Positions 16,455 through 24,469 of a DNA stretch of 64,000 nt are shown in pieces. The notes beneath the pieces were generated by a model. That model was not told where the DNA came from. It worked only from the letters and a program-made list of their open reading frames with translations, and did not search any database. The position numbers were made by a program, and so were the translations under genes. The first letter of the stretch is position 1. Each line of letters starts with the position of its first letter. Source of the DNA: Clostridium pascui (GTDB lineage Bacteria > Bacillota > Clostridia > Clostridiales > Clostridiaceae); NCBI RefSeq assembly GCF_016908015.1, contig NZ_JAFBDB010000008.1:62001-126000 (forward strand). The letters run 5' to 3'.

Positions 16455-17678
16455 ATGCATAGTAAACGAAATATAAATTTATTACTTATTGTTCAGTTTG
16501 TATCAAGTTTCTACATGGTAAATGTAATTCAAACCCTGTATTTTCAAAATAAGGGTATAAAATTACACCAAATAGGAATAATTTTAGCTGTTTATCAAAT
16601 AACAAAATCTATATTAGAGTTGCCAACTGGAATTATTGCAGATAAATATGGTAAAAAAATTAGTTCTTTAATAGGTTTTATATTATTTGAAGTATTTTTA
16701 TTAATTTGTTATTTAAGCTCTAACTTACAATGGTTTGTAATAGCTGCATTTTTTCAAGGCATATCATATACGTTTCTTTCAGGAGCATTAGATGCATTAT
16801 TTATTGATGTTATTATTGCTTCAGGAGAAAAGGATAATTTGGATAAATATAATTCAATTAACAGAACTCTTTTTTATATGGCAATAGGATTAAGTAGCTT
16901 AATTGGTGGAGGTATAGCTTTAAAAAGTTATAAATTGGTATATACAATAACTATATTAATTCAAGCACTACCAATTATATTATTAATATTTCTTAAAGAA
17001 CCAATTATATATGAAAACAATATAATTGAACATAATAAAGAAAAAATACGAATAACAATAGTTAATAAGTATTTATACAATAATAGAGTTATTATATACT
17101 TTTTATTAATAGATATATTTATATCTATTTCAATGATGCCAATAGATTCATATTACTCTAATTATTTAAATCGATTAGGAATAAATGAAGCACTGATAGG
17201 AATAATAATTTGCATTCAGTATACGTTTAGTGCTTTTACTGGAATCTTAAGTAGAAAACTAGCATCTAAAATTAGTATAAGATTTATAATAGAGATCTTT
17301 CCATGCTTAATGATTTTAATTTTTATAGTTTTTTCATTAACGAAAAATAATTTTATAGCTATCAGTTCTTATTTAATAGGACTAGTAATATTTAGTTTAT
17401 TTGCACCACAAAAATATAAGATATTACATAGTAAAATGAAATCAGATTATAGGGCTACAATTTTATCAATTCAAAGTTTAGTTATGGCTGCTATTTCATC
17501 AATTATACAACCTATATATGGATATATGTCTGAATTTATAGGGATGAGCAATAGTTTTTTATTTTTACTTGTAATATCAGTAGTTTTACTTAGTGCTAAT
17601 AATATTATTTTTAAAAAGGATATATATAATCTTTTCAAAAGTAAAAATACTGTAAATGATGTAGTTAATCAACTTTGA
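16455..17678 (+). CDS. MFS transporter, probable exporter of the modified peptide
   Basis: This roughly 407-residue major facilitator protein has about 12 hydrophobic segments and the MFS loop motif DKYGKKISSLIG between segments 2 and 3. The frame opens at 16422, overlapping the previous gene, but an AGAGGTG site precedes the ATG at 16455 (MHSKRNINLLLIV), so I use that start. It is the last gene of the peptide cassette and lies 10 bases after maturase 2. Its position argues for export of the product or self-protection. MFS exporters are less usual than ABC-peptidase exporters in RiPP clusters, and no leader peptidase gene is present here, so leader removal would need a protease encoded elsewhere. 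Confidence 0.9.
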   Translation: MHSKRNINLLLIVQFVSSFYMVNVIQTLYFQNKGIKLHQIGIILAVYQITKSILELPTGIIADKYGKKISSLIGFILFEVFLLICYLSSNLQWFVIAAFFQGISYTFLSGALDALFIDVIIASGEKDNLDKYNSINRTLFYMAIGLSSLIGGGIALKSYKLVYTITILIQALPIILLIFLKEPIIYENNIIEHNKEKIRITIVNKYLYNNRVIIYFLLIDIFISISMMPIDSYYSNYLNRLGINEALIGIIICIQYTFSAFTGILSRKLASKISIRFIIEIFPCLMILIFIVFSLTKNNFIAISSYLIGLVIFSLFAPQKYKILHSKMKSDYRATILSIQSLVMAAISSIIQPIYGYMSEFIGMSNSFLFLLVISVVLLSANNIIFKKDIYNLFKSKNTVNDVVNQL

Positions 17679-17845
17679 AGGTATAGACATATATTTATAT
17701 ATTGATTATATAAATTGTTAAAGAAAATATATTTGAATAATATATAATTTAAAAAGTGACGTTGATAAATATAATTTGAGTCTGTCAATAAATTTGTGTA
17801 AACTTCTTTAAAAATTTTATATGTAGATATATATTTTATTTGTAG

Positions 17846-17873
17846 AGAGGATAAATGTTAGAGTTTATCCTCT
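17846..17873 (+). terminator. Terminator downstream of the peptide cassette
   Basis: A 10-bp stem AGAGGATAAA/TTTATCCTCT with an 8-base loop is followed by TTTA on the plus strand. It lies just inside the IS256 left end. Confidence 0.65.
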
Positions 17874-17969
17874 TTTACTTTAGTAAATTATGGTGCATAA
17901 AATACTGTGTACAAGCTCGGTGAAAAAAGGGATTGAGCTCCCGTCAGCCGGTAGGCTGTACAATCTATA

Positions 17970-19181
17970 TCATGCTTTCATCAAATCTATCTTCAAATGT
18001 ATTGATAGCTGCGCTAATATTTGAGACCATCCTCTTAGATTTTGAGTCCATTTCTTAACTACGTCCTGAGTAGCTAAGTATAGCATCTTCAATAAGGAAT
18101 CGTCCGAAGGAAATATACTTCTAGATTTAGTTAGCTTTCTTAGTTGTCTGTTAAAACTCTCCATAGCATTTGTTGTATAAATCATTCTTCTTATCTCTTC
18201 AGGATATTTAAAGAAGGTTGAGAGCTCTTCCCAGTTGTTTTCCCAAGAATTTATGGAGATTGAATATAAATGACTCCATTTACTCTTTATGTTATCCATA
18301 GCCATAAGGGCTAATTGCTCCGTTGAGGCTGTATATATTTCTTTAAGATCTCTACAAAATTCCTTTCTATGTTTGTAGGGTATATATTTTGTGCTATTTC
18401 TAATTTGGGGTATGATACAGCGTTGTATTTCTGTGTTAGGAAATACTGCTTTTATGGCATCCTTAAAGCCGGTTAGGCCATCTATAGCTGCAATATAACT
18501 ATCATTCACACCTCTGTTCTTAAGTTCTGTTAAGACACTTAGCCAGTACTTTGCATTTTCATTTTCACCAACCCAAATACCTAATATATCTTTAATCCCA
18601 GACATAGATATGCCCATAATTATGTATGCTGCTTTATTTATAATTTTTCCCTCAGAGCGAACTTTATAGTGTATAGCATCAAGAAAAACTACAGGATATA
18701 TTGAATCTAGGGGCCTGTTCTGCCACTCCTGAGCCAGTGGGCTAATTTTATCTGTTATTCGTGAGATAAGCGTATGCGAAGCTTCTATTCCGTATATTTC
18801 CTGAAGGTGATCACTGATATCTCTTGTGGTCATTCCTTTAGCATACATTCCTAGAATTTTATCTTCTATGCCTGAGACGTCAGTCTGGTGCTTCTTAACA
18901 GCCTTCGGCTCAAATTCTCCTTCTCTATCTCTTGGAATTGCAAGTTGAATTTCTCCTAAATCGGATAATACTTTTTTAGAAGAACTACCATTTCGGCTGT
19001 TGTTAGTGGTTTTATTTTTATAGTCATACTTTGTATATCCTAAATGTTCGTCAAGCTCCGCTTCAAGCATTTCTTGAAGCGTACTTGCAAAAACATCTTT
19101 TAGAGCATTCTGTATCTCTCTTGCTGTTGTTAAGTTATTCTCTCTAATAAACTCTCTTAATAATTCTTTTCTTAATAGCAT
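17970..19181 (-). CDS. IS256-family (mutator-type) transposase
   Basis: This 403-residue transposase appears complete. The DDE-type catalytic residues are recognisable: Asp in FLDAIHYKV near 168, Asp in AAIDGLTGF near 233 and Glu in TTNAMESFNRQLRK near 340. The N-terminal half has ELDEHLGYTKYD and RNGSSSKKVLSDLGEI, standard for the family. AAGGAGGG lies upstream, slightly far from the ATG. Frame and length are intact, so the copy may be functional. It is transcribed toward the peptide cassette, but the hairpin at 17846 lies between. Confidence 0.96.
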   Translation of the reverse strand: MLLRKELLREFIRENNLTTAREIQNALKDVFASTLQEMLEAELDEHLGYTKYDYKNKTTNNSRNGSSSKKVLSDLGEIQLAIPRDREGEFEPKAVKKHQTDVSGIEDKILGMYAKGMTTRDISDHLQEIYGIEASHTLISRITDKISPLAQEWQNRPLDSIYPVVFLDAIHYKVRSEGKIINKAAYIIMGISMSGIKDILGIWVGENENAKYWLSVLTELKNRGVNDSYIAAIDGLTGFKDAIKAVFPNTEIQRCIIPQIRNSTKYIPYKHRKEFCRDLKEIYTASTEQLALMAMDNIKSKWSHLYSISINSWENNWEELSTFFKYPEEIRRMIYTTNAMESFNRQLRKLTKSRSIFPSDDSLLKMLYLATQDVVKKWTQNLRGWSQILAQLSIHLKIDLMKA

Positions 19182-19265
19182 AGTAGTTTGTGTACCCTCC
19201 TTGGATATATATTTTTAAATTATATCCACATTTGAGTTTACACAAACTATTTTACACTCTCATAA

Positions 19266-19295
19266 AAAGCAGTAGCAAACTTTCGCCACTGCTTT
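19266..19295 (-). terminator. Terminator of the HNH gene
   Basis: A stem AAAGCAGT-GC with one mismatch (19266-19276 with 19285-19295) follows the HNH stop. On the minus strand it ends in TTTTTA. It abuts the IS256 right end. Confidence 0.75.
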
Positions 19296-19296
19296 C

Positions 19297-19707
19297 TTAT
19301 ACTACTATTAAAGGTATAAAATCATCATATTCATCCATCATGTATTCATCGTATACCCTATTGCCCATAAATTTTAAAATTATATCTTCCCTTTTGTAAC
19401 CTTCTTTATACAACTTTAACTGCTTAATTATCTTCTTAGCCTTACTTTTATTTAAGTGAAGTATTCCTTCAATTTCTTCTAAAATATAAAACTCCTTACA
19501 AAAAAGCTTATTGAGCTTTTCTTGAAGCTCTAGCTTATACTCAAGATCAATTTTAGAGTCCTTATGAGGACTATTTTTACCTCTATGATGCTCCGAACAA
19601 AGATACTTATAATTTACTTCACAATCCAATCCACCCTGGCATCGGTTGATTATGTGGTGTATTTCGGCCTTCTTGCCGCATACTTCACACTTAAGCAATA
19701 AGTTCAC
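19297..19707 (-). CDS. Small HNH-motif protein
   Basis: This 136-residue protein has an HNH nuclease-like N-terminus: CEVCGKK, then HHIINRCQGG and CSEHHRG, giving a CxxC...C..H zinc site and the His-His metal-finger core. The rest (60-136) is charged and helical, ending in an acidic patch DEYMMDEYDDF. It could be a homing-type or phage-type nuclease, or a repurposed HNH protein. It sits alone beside the IS256 element with its own terminator. HNH genes are often mobile, so transfer with the region is likely. Target unknown. Confidence 0.75.
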   Translation of the reverse strand: MNLLLKCEVCGKKAEIHHIINRCQGGLDCEVNYKYLCSEHHRGKNSPHKDSKIDLEYKLELQEKLNKLFCKEFYILEEIEGILHLNKSKAKKIIKQLKLYKEGYKREDIILKFMGNRVYDEYMMDEYDDFIPLIVV

Positions 19708-19834
19708 TCCTTTTTTATAATTTATTTTGTAATTTATAAATCATAGTTATTTATATTAATTCTCTTATATTAATTATACTATTTTTTTTATAAATTCAAA
19801 AATCCTTTTTCTGGTGAAAAACTTTCAAAATAAA

Positions 19835-20776
19835 TTATTTAAGACTTTCATATACTTCCTTTATATTGCTTTCCATACTTTGTATGTAATTTTTATTGTC
19901 TTCACTGGCTTCCACAGTGTATATAGTTTTTATATCTGCTCCGACTTCCTTTGCTAAGGTCTCAGACACCTTAGGACTTACCATATCTTCTACAAATATT
20001 GTTTTTACTTTATTTTCTTTGCAGTAATCTGTAAGATCCTTAAGCTTTTTAGGGGTTGGTTCTCCTTCTGCAAATACTCCTTCTACACTATTTTGCTTCA
20101 ATCCAAAATCCCTACAAAAATATGCAAAGGCAGCATGCCCAGTAACGAAATTTTTATTTTTTAAAGCTTGAAATTTAGGCTTATATTCATTTAATAACTT
20201 ATCTAGTTCATCCTCAAATTCCTTATAATTCTTTTCATAAAAGTCTTTATTTTTTCCATCAACCTTTATTAAGGCATCCATTATATTTTTAGCTTGAACC
20301 TTTGCACTAGTAAGTCCTAACCATGTATGAGGATCATAATCTCCATGCTCTTCTTTATTTTCCTCTACTTTATTCTCATCTTCTTCAATTTTTATAGCAT
20401 TAATATTTTTAGATGATTCAACTGTTATTAAATCTTTATTTTGAAGATTAGAAATTACTTTATCTACCCATGGCTCCATATTGAATCCATTATAAACAAA
20501 TATATCTGCATTTTCTATATTTATTAAATCCTTTGCTCTAGGATCAAAATCATGTGGTTCACTACCATTAGGAATAATTGTCTCTACTTTAACCTTATCT
20601 CCTCCCACAGCCTCTGCAAATTCTTTCAAAGGATTAAATGTAACAGCAATTTTTATCTTTCCATTTTCACTTGATTCTACCTTACTAGTTTGTTTTGTAT
20701 CAGTGTTCTTATTACATGCCACTAAAGACATTATTAATAATATTACAGTAATCAAATATAATAATTTTTTCTTCAT
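19835..20776 (-). CDS. znuA: Zinc/manganese ABC transporter substrate-binding lipoprotein
   Basis: This 313-residue cluster A-I binding protein belongs to the ZnuA/AdcA type. It has a lipoprotein signal with LVAC as lipobox. The metal-site His residues fall in EPHDFDPRAKD near 75, DYDPHTWLG near 148 and TGHAAFAYF near 213, and the late acidic ligand may be in TIYTVEASEDN. A short acidic stretch with one His (EENKEEHGDYD), placed like the His-rich loop of ZnuA, precedes the second His. The gene is divergent from the ATPase and permease genes across a 158-base region with two Fur-type operators. Zinc is more likely than manganese given the acidic/His loop and Zur-like operators. Confidence 0.9.
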   Translation of the reverse strand: MKKKLLYLITVILLIMSLVACNKNTDTKQTSKVESSENGKIKIAVTFNPLKEFAEAVGGDKVKVETIIPNGSEPHDFDPRAKDLINIENADIFVYNGFNMEPWVDKVISNLQNKDLITVESSKNINAIKIEEDENKVEENKEEHGDYDPHTWLGLTSAKVQAKNIMDALIKVDGKNKDFYEKNYKEFEDELDKLLNEYKPKFQALKNKNFVTGHAAFAYFCRDFGLKQNSVEGVFAEGEPTPKKLKDLTDYCKENKVKTIFVEDMVSPKVSETLAKEVGADIKTIYTVEASEDNKNYIQSMESNIKEVYESLK

Positions 20777-20802
20777 AACTTTTCTCTCCTTAAATCATTA
20801 CT

Positions 20803-20817
20803 TGCAAATGATTTGCA
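20803..20817. promoter_or_regulatory. Fur/Zur-type operator 1 (znuA side)
   Basis: TGCAAAT-G-ATTTGCA is a perfect 7-1-7 palindrome. It lies just downstream of the -10 box of the znuA promoter, where a bound repressor would block transcription. Confidence 0.8.
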
Positions 20818-20825
20818 TCTTAATA

Positions 20826-20854
20826 ATATTATTCCACAATTTTACTAATGTCAA
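20826..20854 (-). promoter_or_regulatory. Promoter of znuA
   Basis: TTGACA, a 17-base spacer and TAATAT on the minus strand, an almost ideal housekeeping promoter. Confidence 0.8.
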
Positions 20855-20872
20855 GTATATTTTTTAAGGATG

Positions 20873-20902
20873 TTGCAAATAATTTGCAAATAGGTATATA
20901 AT
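20873..20902 (+). promoter_or_regulatory. Promoter of znuC-znuB with Fur/Zur-type operator 2
   Basis: TTGCAA, an 18-base spacer and TATAAT. The second perfect palindrome TGCAAAT-A-ATTTGCA (20874-20888) covers the -35 box. With operator 1 it makes both arms of the divergent locus repressible by one Fur-family protein. Confidence 0.8.
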
Positions 20903-20934
20903 ATTTATGATACTTTTAAGAAAGGAGTTAATTT

Positions 20935-21633
20935 ATGATTGAGATAAGTAATTTACGTTTTTCCTATACTGGAAAGCAGCCTTATATTTTAGAAAATGTA
21001 AATTTAAATATAGAACCTGGAACTTATATTTCCGTAGTTGGAGAAAATGGCAGTAGTAAAAGTACTCTTGTTAAACTCATTTTAGCTCTATTAAAACCAT
21101 GCAGTGGTAATATAAATTTGCATACAAACAAAGTTGGGTATGTTCCTCAACGCGGGGAAAACTTTAATTCAGAGTTTCCTATAACTGTAGAGGAAATATT
21201 GAAGTTTCATCAAAGGGTTTTAAAAAGAAAAGAAAAAAATCTTATACAAGATTCATTGTCCCTTGTGGGAATGGAAAAGTTTAAAAAACATTTAATAGGA
21301 AATCTCTCTGGAGGCCAACAGCAAAAGGTGTTTATTGCAAGAGCTATTATGGGCAATCCAGACATTATAATACTTGATGAGCCTTCAACTGGAATTGACA
21401 CCAAAAGTCAAGGAGATATATATTCATTTTTAAAAAACTTAAACACCAGATTTGGTACAACTATATTGTCTGTTGAGCACAATATAGATGCAGTGCTGAA
21501 GTATTCAACCCATGTAATTAGAATGGATAGAGGGAGCGCTTATTTTTATGACATATCAGATTATAAAAAGTATTTAAATGATTCTAAAAAACATTCCCCT
21601 AATTGTGATTGCTTAAAACTTGTAAATAAATAA
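20935..21633 (+). CDS. znuC: Zinc ABC transporter ATP-binding protein
   Basis: This 232-residue ABC ATPase has Walker A GENGSSKST near 37, a Q-loop VPQRGENF, signature LSGGQQQ near 126 and Walker B IIILDEPST. The Walker A lacks the second Gly (GSSK in place of GSGK); AdcC-type zinc ATPases also show GENGAAKTT here, so this is a family trait and not damage. It ends with a Cys-bearing tail SPNCDCLK. The start follows AAAGGAG. It is the first gene of the znuC-znuB arm and is divergent from the binding protein. Confidence 0.9.
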   Translation: MIEISNLRFSYTGKQPYILENVNLNIEPGTYISVVGENGSSKSTLVKLILALLKPCSGNINLHTNKVGYVPQRGENFNSEFPITVEEILKFHQRVLKRKEKNLIQDSLSLVGMEKFKKHLIGNLSGGQQQKVFIARAIMGNPDIIILDEPSTGIDTKSQGDIYSFLKNLNTRFGTTILSVEHNIDAVLKYSTHVIRMDRGSAYFYDISDYKKYLNDSKKHSPNCDCLKLVNK

Positions 21634-21649
21634 TTTTTAGGAGGTTACT

Positions 21650-22447
21650 ATGCTTCAATATACATTTATACAAAATGCACTTATAGCAGCCTTCTTAATT
21701 GCACTGCTTTGTCCTTCTGTGGGAACATTTTTAGTGCTTAAGAGATATTCTATGATGGGAGATACCCTATCTCACGCTTCTTTTGCAGGGGTAGCCATAG
21801 GTCTCGTGGCAGGCTTTAATCCCATATTAAGTGCCTTTATATTTACTTCTATATGCGCTATATTTATAGAAGTGTTAAGAAATTATTATAAAAAATATTC
21901 AGAGCTTATACTTGTAATTGTAATGACACTATGTTTAGGTATTGCTATAACTCTGATAAGTACAGGAAAAACTTCTGCAAATGTTAATTCATTTTTATTT
22001 GGAAGTATACTTACTGTTACTCGTGAGGATTTATATACTATATTAATATTAAGTATCGTATGTATTTGTTTGTTAGTATCTTTATTTAATAAAATTGCCT
22101 ATGTTACATTTGATGAGGATGGTGCAAAAATAGCAGGGCTAAATGTTAAACTAATAAATTATATTTTTGCTCTTTTGGTAGGAACAACCATTGCTGTTTC
22201 CATGAGAATAATGGGGATACTTGTAGTGTCTTCTATGATAGCAGTACCAGTAGCTACAGCAATGCAATTAAATAAAGGATTTAAGCTTACATTTATATAT
22301 TCTTTAATATTTGGACTTGTAGATATAATGGTTGGATTATTCACCTCATTTTACATAGATTGTGCACCTGGAGGAACCATTGCTATTACCTCAGTGGTAA
22401 TACTTATAATTACTATAACCTTCTCAAAAATAAAATGTACAAACTAA
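21650..22447 (+). CDS. znuB: Zinc ABC transporter permease
   Basis: This 265-residue membrane permease of the ABC-3 family has about eight hydrophobic segments. The characteristic motif GDTLSHASFAGVAIG occurs near residue 37, followed by NSFLFGSIL. It sits 16 bases after the ATPase gene, behind TAGGAGG, and completes the importer with the divergent lipoprotein. Length is usual for the family. Confidence 0.92.
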   Translation: MLQYTFIQNALIAAFLIALLCPSVGTFLVLKRYSMMGDTLSHASFAGVAIGLVAGFNPILSAFIFTSICAIFIEVLRNYYKKYSELILVIVMTLCLGIAITLISTGKTSANVNSFLFGSILTVTREDLYTILILSIVCICLLVSLFNKIAYVTFDEDGAKIAGLNVKLINYIFALLVGTTIAVSMRIMGILVVSSMIAVPVATAMQLNKGFKLTFIYSLIFGLVDIMVGLFTSFYIDCAPGGTIAITSVVILIITITFSKIKCTN

Positions 22448-22495
22448 TACTTCATTTTTACACAACTTACCATTACATACTTTAGTTAATACAAA

Positions 22496-22524
22496 TTGAC
22501 AGTTAATAATGTTTATTATATAAT
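22496..22524 (+). promoter_or_regulatory. Promoter of the Fur-family gene
   Basis: TTGACA, a 17-base spacer and TATAAT, consensus at both boxes except one -35-adjacent base. No TGCAAAT operator is visible here. Confidence 0.8.
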
Positions 22525-22553
22525 ATATTTAATCTATAAGAAGGATGGTGTTT

Positions 22554-22991
22554 ATGAATAACATTACTGCTATTTTTAAAGAAAAAAAATTAAAACTTAC
22601 GCCTCAACGTATTGCAGTATATAAATATCTTAAATCCACAGAGGAACACCCTTCTGCAGAAACTATTTATAAGGCATTACAGCCTGAGTATCCTACAATG
22701 AGTTTAGCAACAGTATATAAAGCCTTAAAAACTCTTGTGGAAGTAGATTTAGTGCAAGAGCTAAATGTTGGAGAAGGTAATTTTAGATATGATGGAAACA
22801 CTTGTCCTCACTCCCACATACAATGTTTACAATGCGGAAGAGTAGAAGATATTAAAGATGTATGTTTTTCAGATTTAAATGAAAAAATTGCACCTTATAC
22901 AAATTATGAAGTTCTTACAAATCAAATTTATTTTTATGGTCTTTGTAATGAGTGTAAGCAAAATAAAGATACATTAACAGAAGCAGACTAA
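22554..22991 (+). CDS. Fur-family metalloregulator (PerR/Zur-like)
   Basis: This roughly 145-residue winged-helix regulator has TPQRIAVYKYL and SLATVYKALKTL in the DNA-binding domain. Structural zinc is held by CLQCGR and CNEC. The regulatory-site pattern RYDGNTCPHSHIQC resembles PerR (RFD...DHYHAIC) more than B. subtilis Zur. The frame opens at 22545, but the AAGAAGG site abuts that ATG and is correctly spaced for the ATG at 22554. It follows the zinc transporter genes with its own strong promoter. It is the obvious candidate to bind the TGCAAAT-N-ATTTGCA operators; whether it senses zinc, manganese/iron or peroxide is not decided by sequence. Confidence 0.9.
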   Translation: MNNITAIFKEKKLKLTPQRIAVYKYLKSTEEHPSAETIYKALQPEYPTMSLATVYKALKTLVEVDLVQELNVGEGNFRYDGNTCPHSHIQCLQCGRVEDIKDVCFSDLNEKIAPYTNYEVLTNQIYFYGLCNECKQNKDTLTEAD

Positions 22992-23006
22992 TCTTAGCCT
23001 GCTTCT
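22979..23006. terminator. Shared hairpin between convergent genes
   Basis: AGAAGCAG and CTGCTTCT pair around an imperfect inner stem. The hairpin spans the stop of the Fur-family gene and the end of the lipoprotein gene. T-runs are weak on both strands. Confidence 0.5.
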
Positions 23007-24232
23007 TCTATTAATTCCTTCCATTCATTTCCTGTATATTTTTTATTTAATACGCTTTTTACTTTATTTGAAAATCCCTTTTGAATTTTTTCAGGAAAAT
23101 TGTACATAAACAATATACTGTTCTCATTGCTTTCTTCTAAATGCTTTACCACTAAAGCAGAATTCTCCTTAAACACCTTATTTGCTTCTTTATTTCCTGT
23201 TACAAAGCCTTGCTTAGCTAACTTTTCTTGCATCTTCTTACCATATACAAATTCTATAAATTTACCTACCTCGTTAGGATTTTTTGATTTAAGAGGTATA
23301 CACAATAAACTATTTACAATAACAGGTACATTTTCTTTAATAGATGCTGACTGAACATAACTAGTTACTAACCCTATATTTTTCTTTTCAAGTTCTTTCA
23401 TATAATAGGATATGGTTATGAGCATAGGTATTTCCCCTTCAGTAATCTTATTTATAGAGGATTTATTTCCCATTTCAAAAGTATTTTGAGCAATTACTCC
23501 TTGTTTAGCTAAACTGTCCAAATAGTTAAATATATTTTGAACTTCCTTTTTCTCTAGATATTTTCCCTTTGAACTATTGTATATATTATCTATATCATAC
23601 ATATTACTTGTATTACCAGCTATAAGTGCTGCAATTACATTGTTTACATCAACATCTTCTGTAACCAACACTGGAATTTTAATAGACTCTTTATTTACCT
23701 TTTTCATTACTTCATATGCTTCACCTAAGGTTTTTGGAGGATTTATATTATATTTCTTTAGTGCATCCTTATTGTATACAATTTCTAAAGTATATGGAAT
23801 TAGTGATATTCCATAGGATTTGTCTAAATACCTTCCATAAGAACTAACTACCTTATAATACTTTTCATTTAATTTTATCTTATCATGATAAGACTGTACA
23901 TCTTGAAGAAGTCCCTTATTTTGCATTTCTATCATTTTATCTCTGGAAGTAAATATTATATCTCCTTCTTGTTTATCTCCATCGTTCATTATACTTTCCC
24001 CAAGTGAACTATTAATAATAATATTAACATCCTTATTTTCTTTCTTATATTCATCAATTATAGCTCTTAATATACTAAGAGAATGATTATCTTTAATTTC
24101 TACTTGCATTACTAAGTCCTTATTTTTATTTTCTTCCTTCTTTCCTTTATTGCAGCTTATAAAAGCTATTGAAATACACACGAGTAATACGAGTACAGTT
24201 AAAAACTTCTTTTTGCGAAAGAACTTAGCCAT
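22994..24232 (-). CDS. ABC transporter solute-binding lipoprotein (family 1), orphan
   Basis: This 412-residue lipoprotein has a basic N-terminus, one hydrophobic stretch and lipobox FISC. The mature part looks like extracellular solute-binding family 1 (sugar/polyamine type): ILRAIIDEYKKENKDVNIII near 55, then GDIIFTSRDKMIEMQNKGLL and LIPYTLEIVYNKDALKKYNI. No permease or ATPase gene is adjacent, so it must use a transporter encoded elsewhere or act as a sensor. A structured RNA with a terminator precedes it (24310-24445), suggesting control by attenuation. Ligand unknown. Confidence 0.85.
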   Translation of the reverse strand: MAKFFRKKKFLTVLVLLVCISIAFISCNKGKKEENKNKDLVMQVEIKDNHSLSILRAIIDEYKKENKDVNIIINSSLGESIMNDGDKQEGDIIFTSRDKMIEMQNKGLLQDVQSYHDKIKLNEKYYKVVSSYGRYLDKSYGISLIPYTLEIVYNKDALKKYNINPPKTLGEAYEVMKKVNKESIKIPVLVTEDVDVNNVIAALIAGNTSNMYDIDNIYNSSKGKYLEKKEVQNIFNYLDSLAKQGVIAQNTFEMGNKSSINKITEGEIPMLITISYYMKELEKKNIGLVTSYVQSASIKENVPVIVNSLLCIPLKSKNPNEVGKFIEFVYGKKMQEKLAKQGFVTGNKEANKVFKENSALVVKHLEESNENSILFMYNFPEKIQKGFSNKVKSVLNKKYTGNEWKELIEEAG

Positions 24233-24309
24233 TATATCACCTCAACTTTAACTTTATATAAAGTATTATCTAAAGTATATTGTGTGCATTAATTATAATT
24301 TTTATTATA

Positions 24310-24445
24310 TCAAAAAAAAGAAACGGGACCGTTATACGGTCCCAAAGGGGGATGGGGGGTTCTTGCATTAAACAAAATTTTATAGGTTTGCTTAATGCTT
24401 AGGAGATTTTATCTCCTTTACAATTATTATGATATCCCGTTTCTT
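24310..24445 (-). promoter_or_regulatory. Structured leader RNA candidate with mutually exclusive terminator
   Basis: On the minus strand an 11-bp closing stem (24435-24445 with 24318-24328) encloses hairpins GGAG-/-CTCC near 24402-24416 and GCATTAA/TTAATGC near 24365-24398. A C-rich strand opposite plus-strand GGGGGATGGGGGG follows. The closing stem's 3' arm overlaps a GGGACCG/CGGTCCC terminator hairpin (24325-24343) that is followed by GTTTCTTTTTTTT. The two folds exclude each other, as in an ON-type riboswitch or attenuator. It matches no riboswitch class that I can recall. It lies about 80 bases before the lipoprotein start. Confidence 0.55.
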
Positions 24446-24469
24446 ATCTTTTATACATTCATTAAAACT

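Larger units (their letters stand above)
17777..19262 (-). mobile_element. IS256-family insertion sequence
   Basis: An intact transposase is bounded by imperfect inverted ends. The left end (17777 onward) reads TGAGTCTGTCAATAAATTTG; the complement of the right end (up to 19262) reads TGAGAGTGTAAAATAGTTTG; both continue TGTAAACT. I see no matching 8-9 base target duplication, so the insertion is old or the flanks were rearranged. It separates the peptide cassette from the HNH gene. Confidence 0.85.

Noticed and set aside
17777-19262. Target-site duplication flanking the IS256 element.
   Set aside because: The 8-9 bases on each side do not match in any register I tried.
21035-21065. Walker A of the zinc ATPase reads GENGSSKST, lacking the second glycine.
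   Set aside because: AdcC-type zinc transporter ATPases have GENGAAKTT at this point, so it is a family feature and not a defect.
24341-24362. Possible G-quadruplex in the G-rich plus strand.
   Set aside because: Only two long G-runs lie close together; the paired RNA fold on the minus strand explains the region better.
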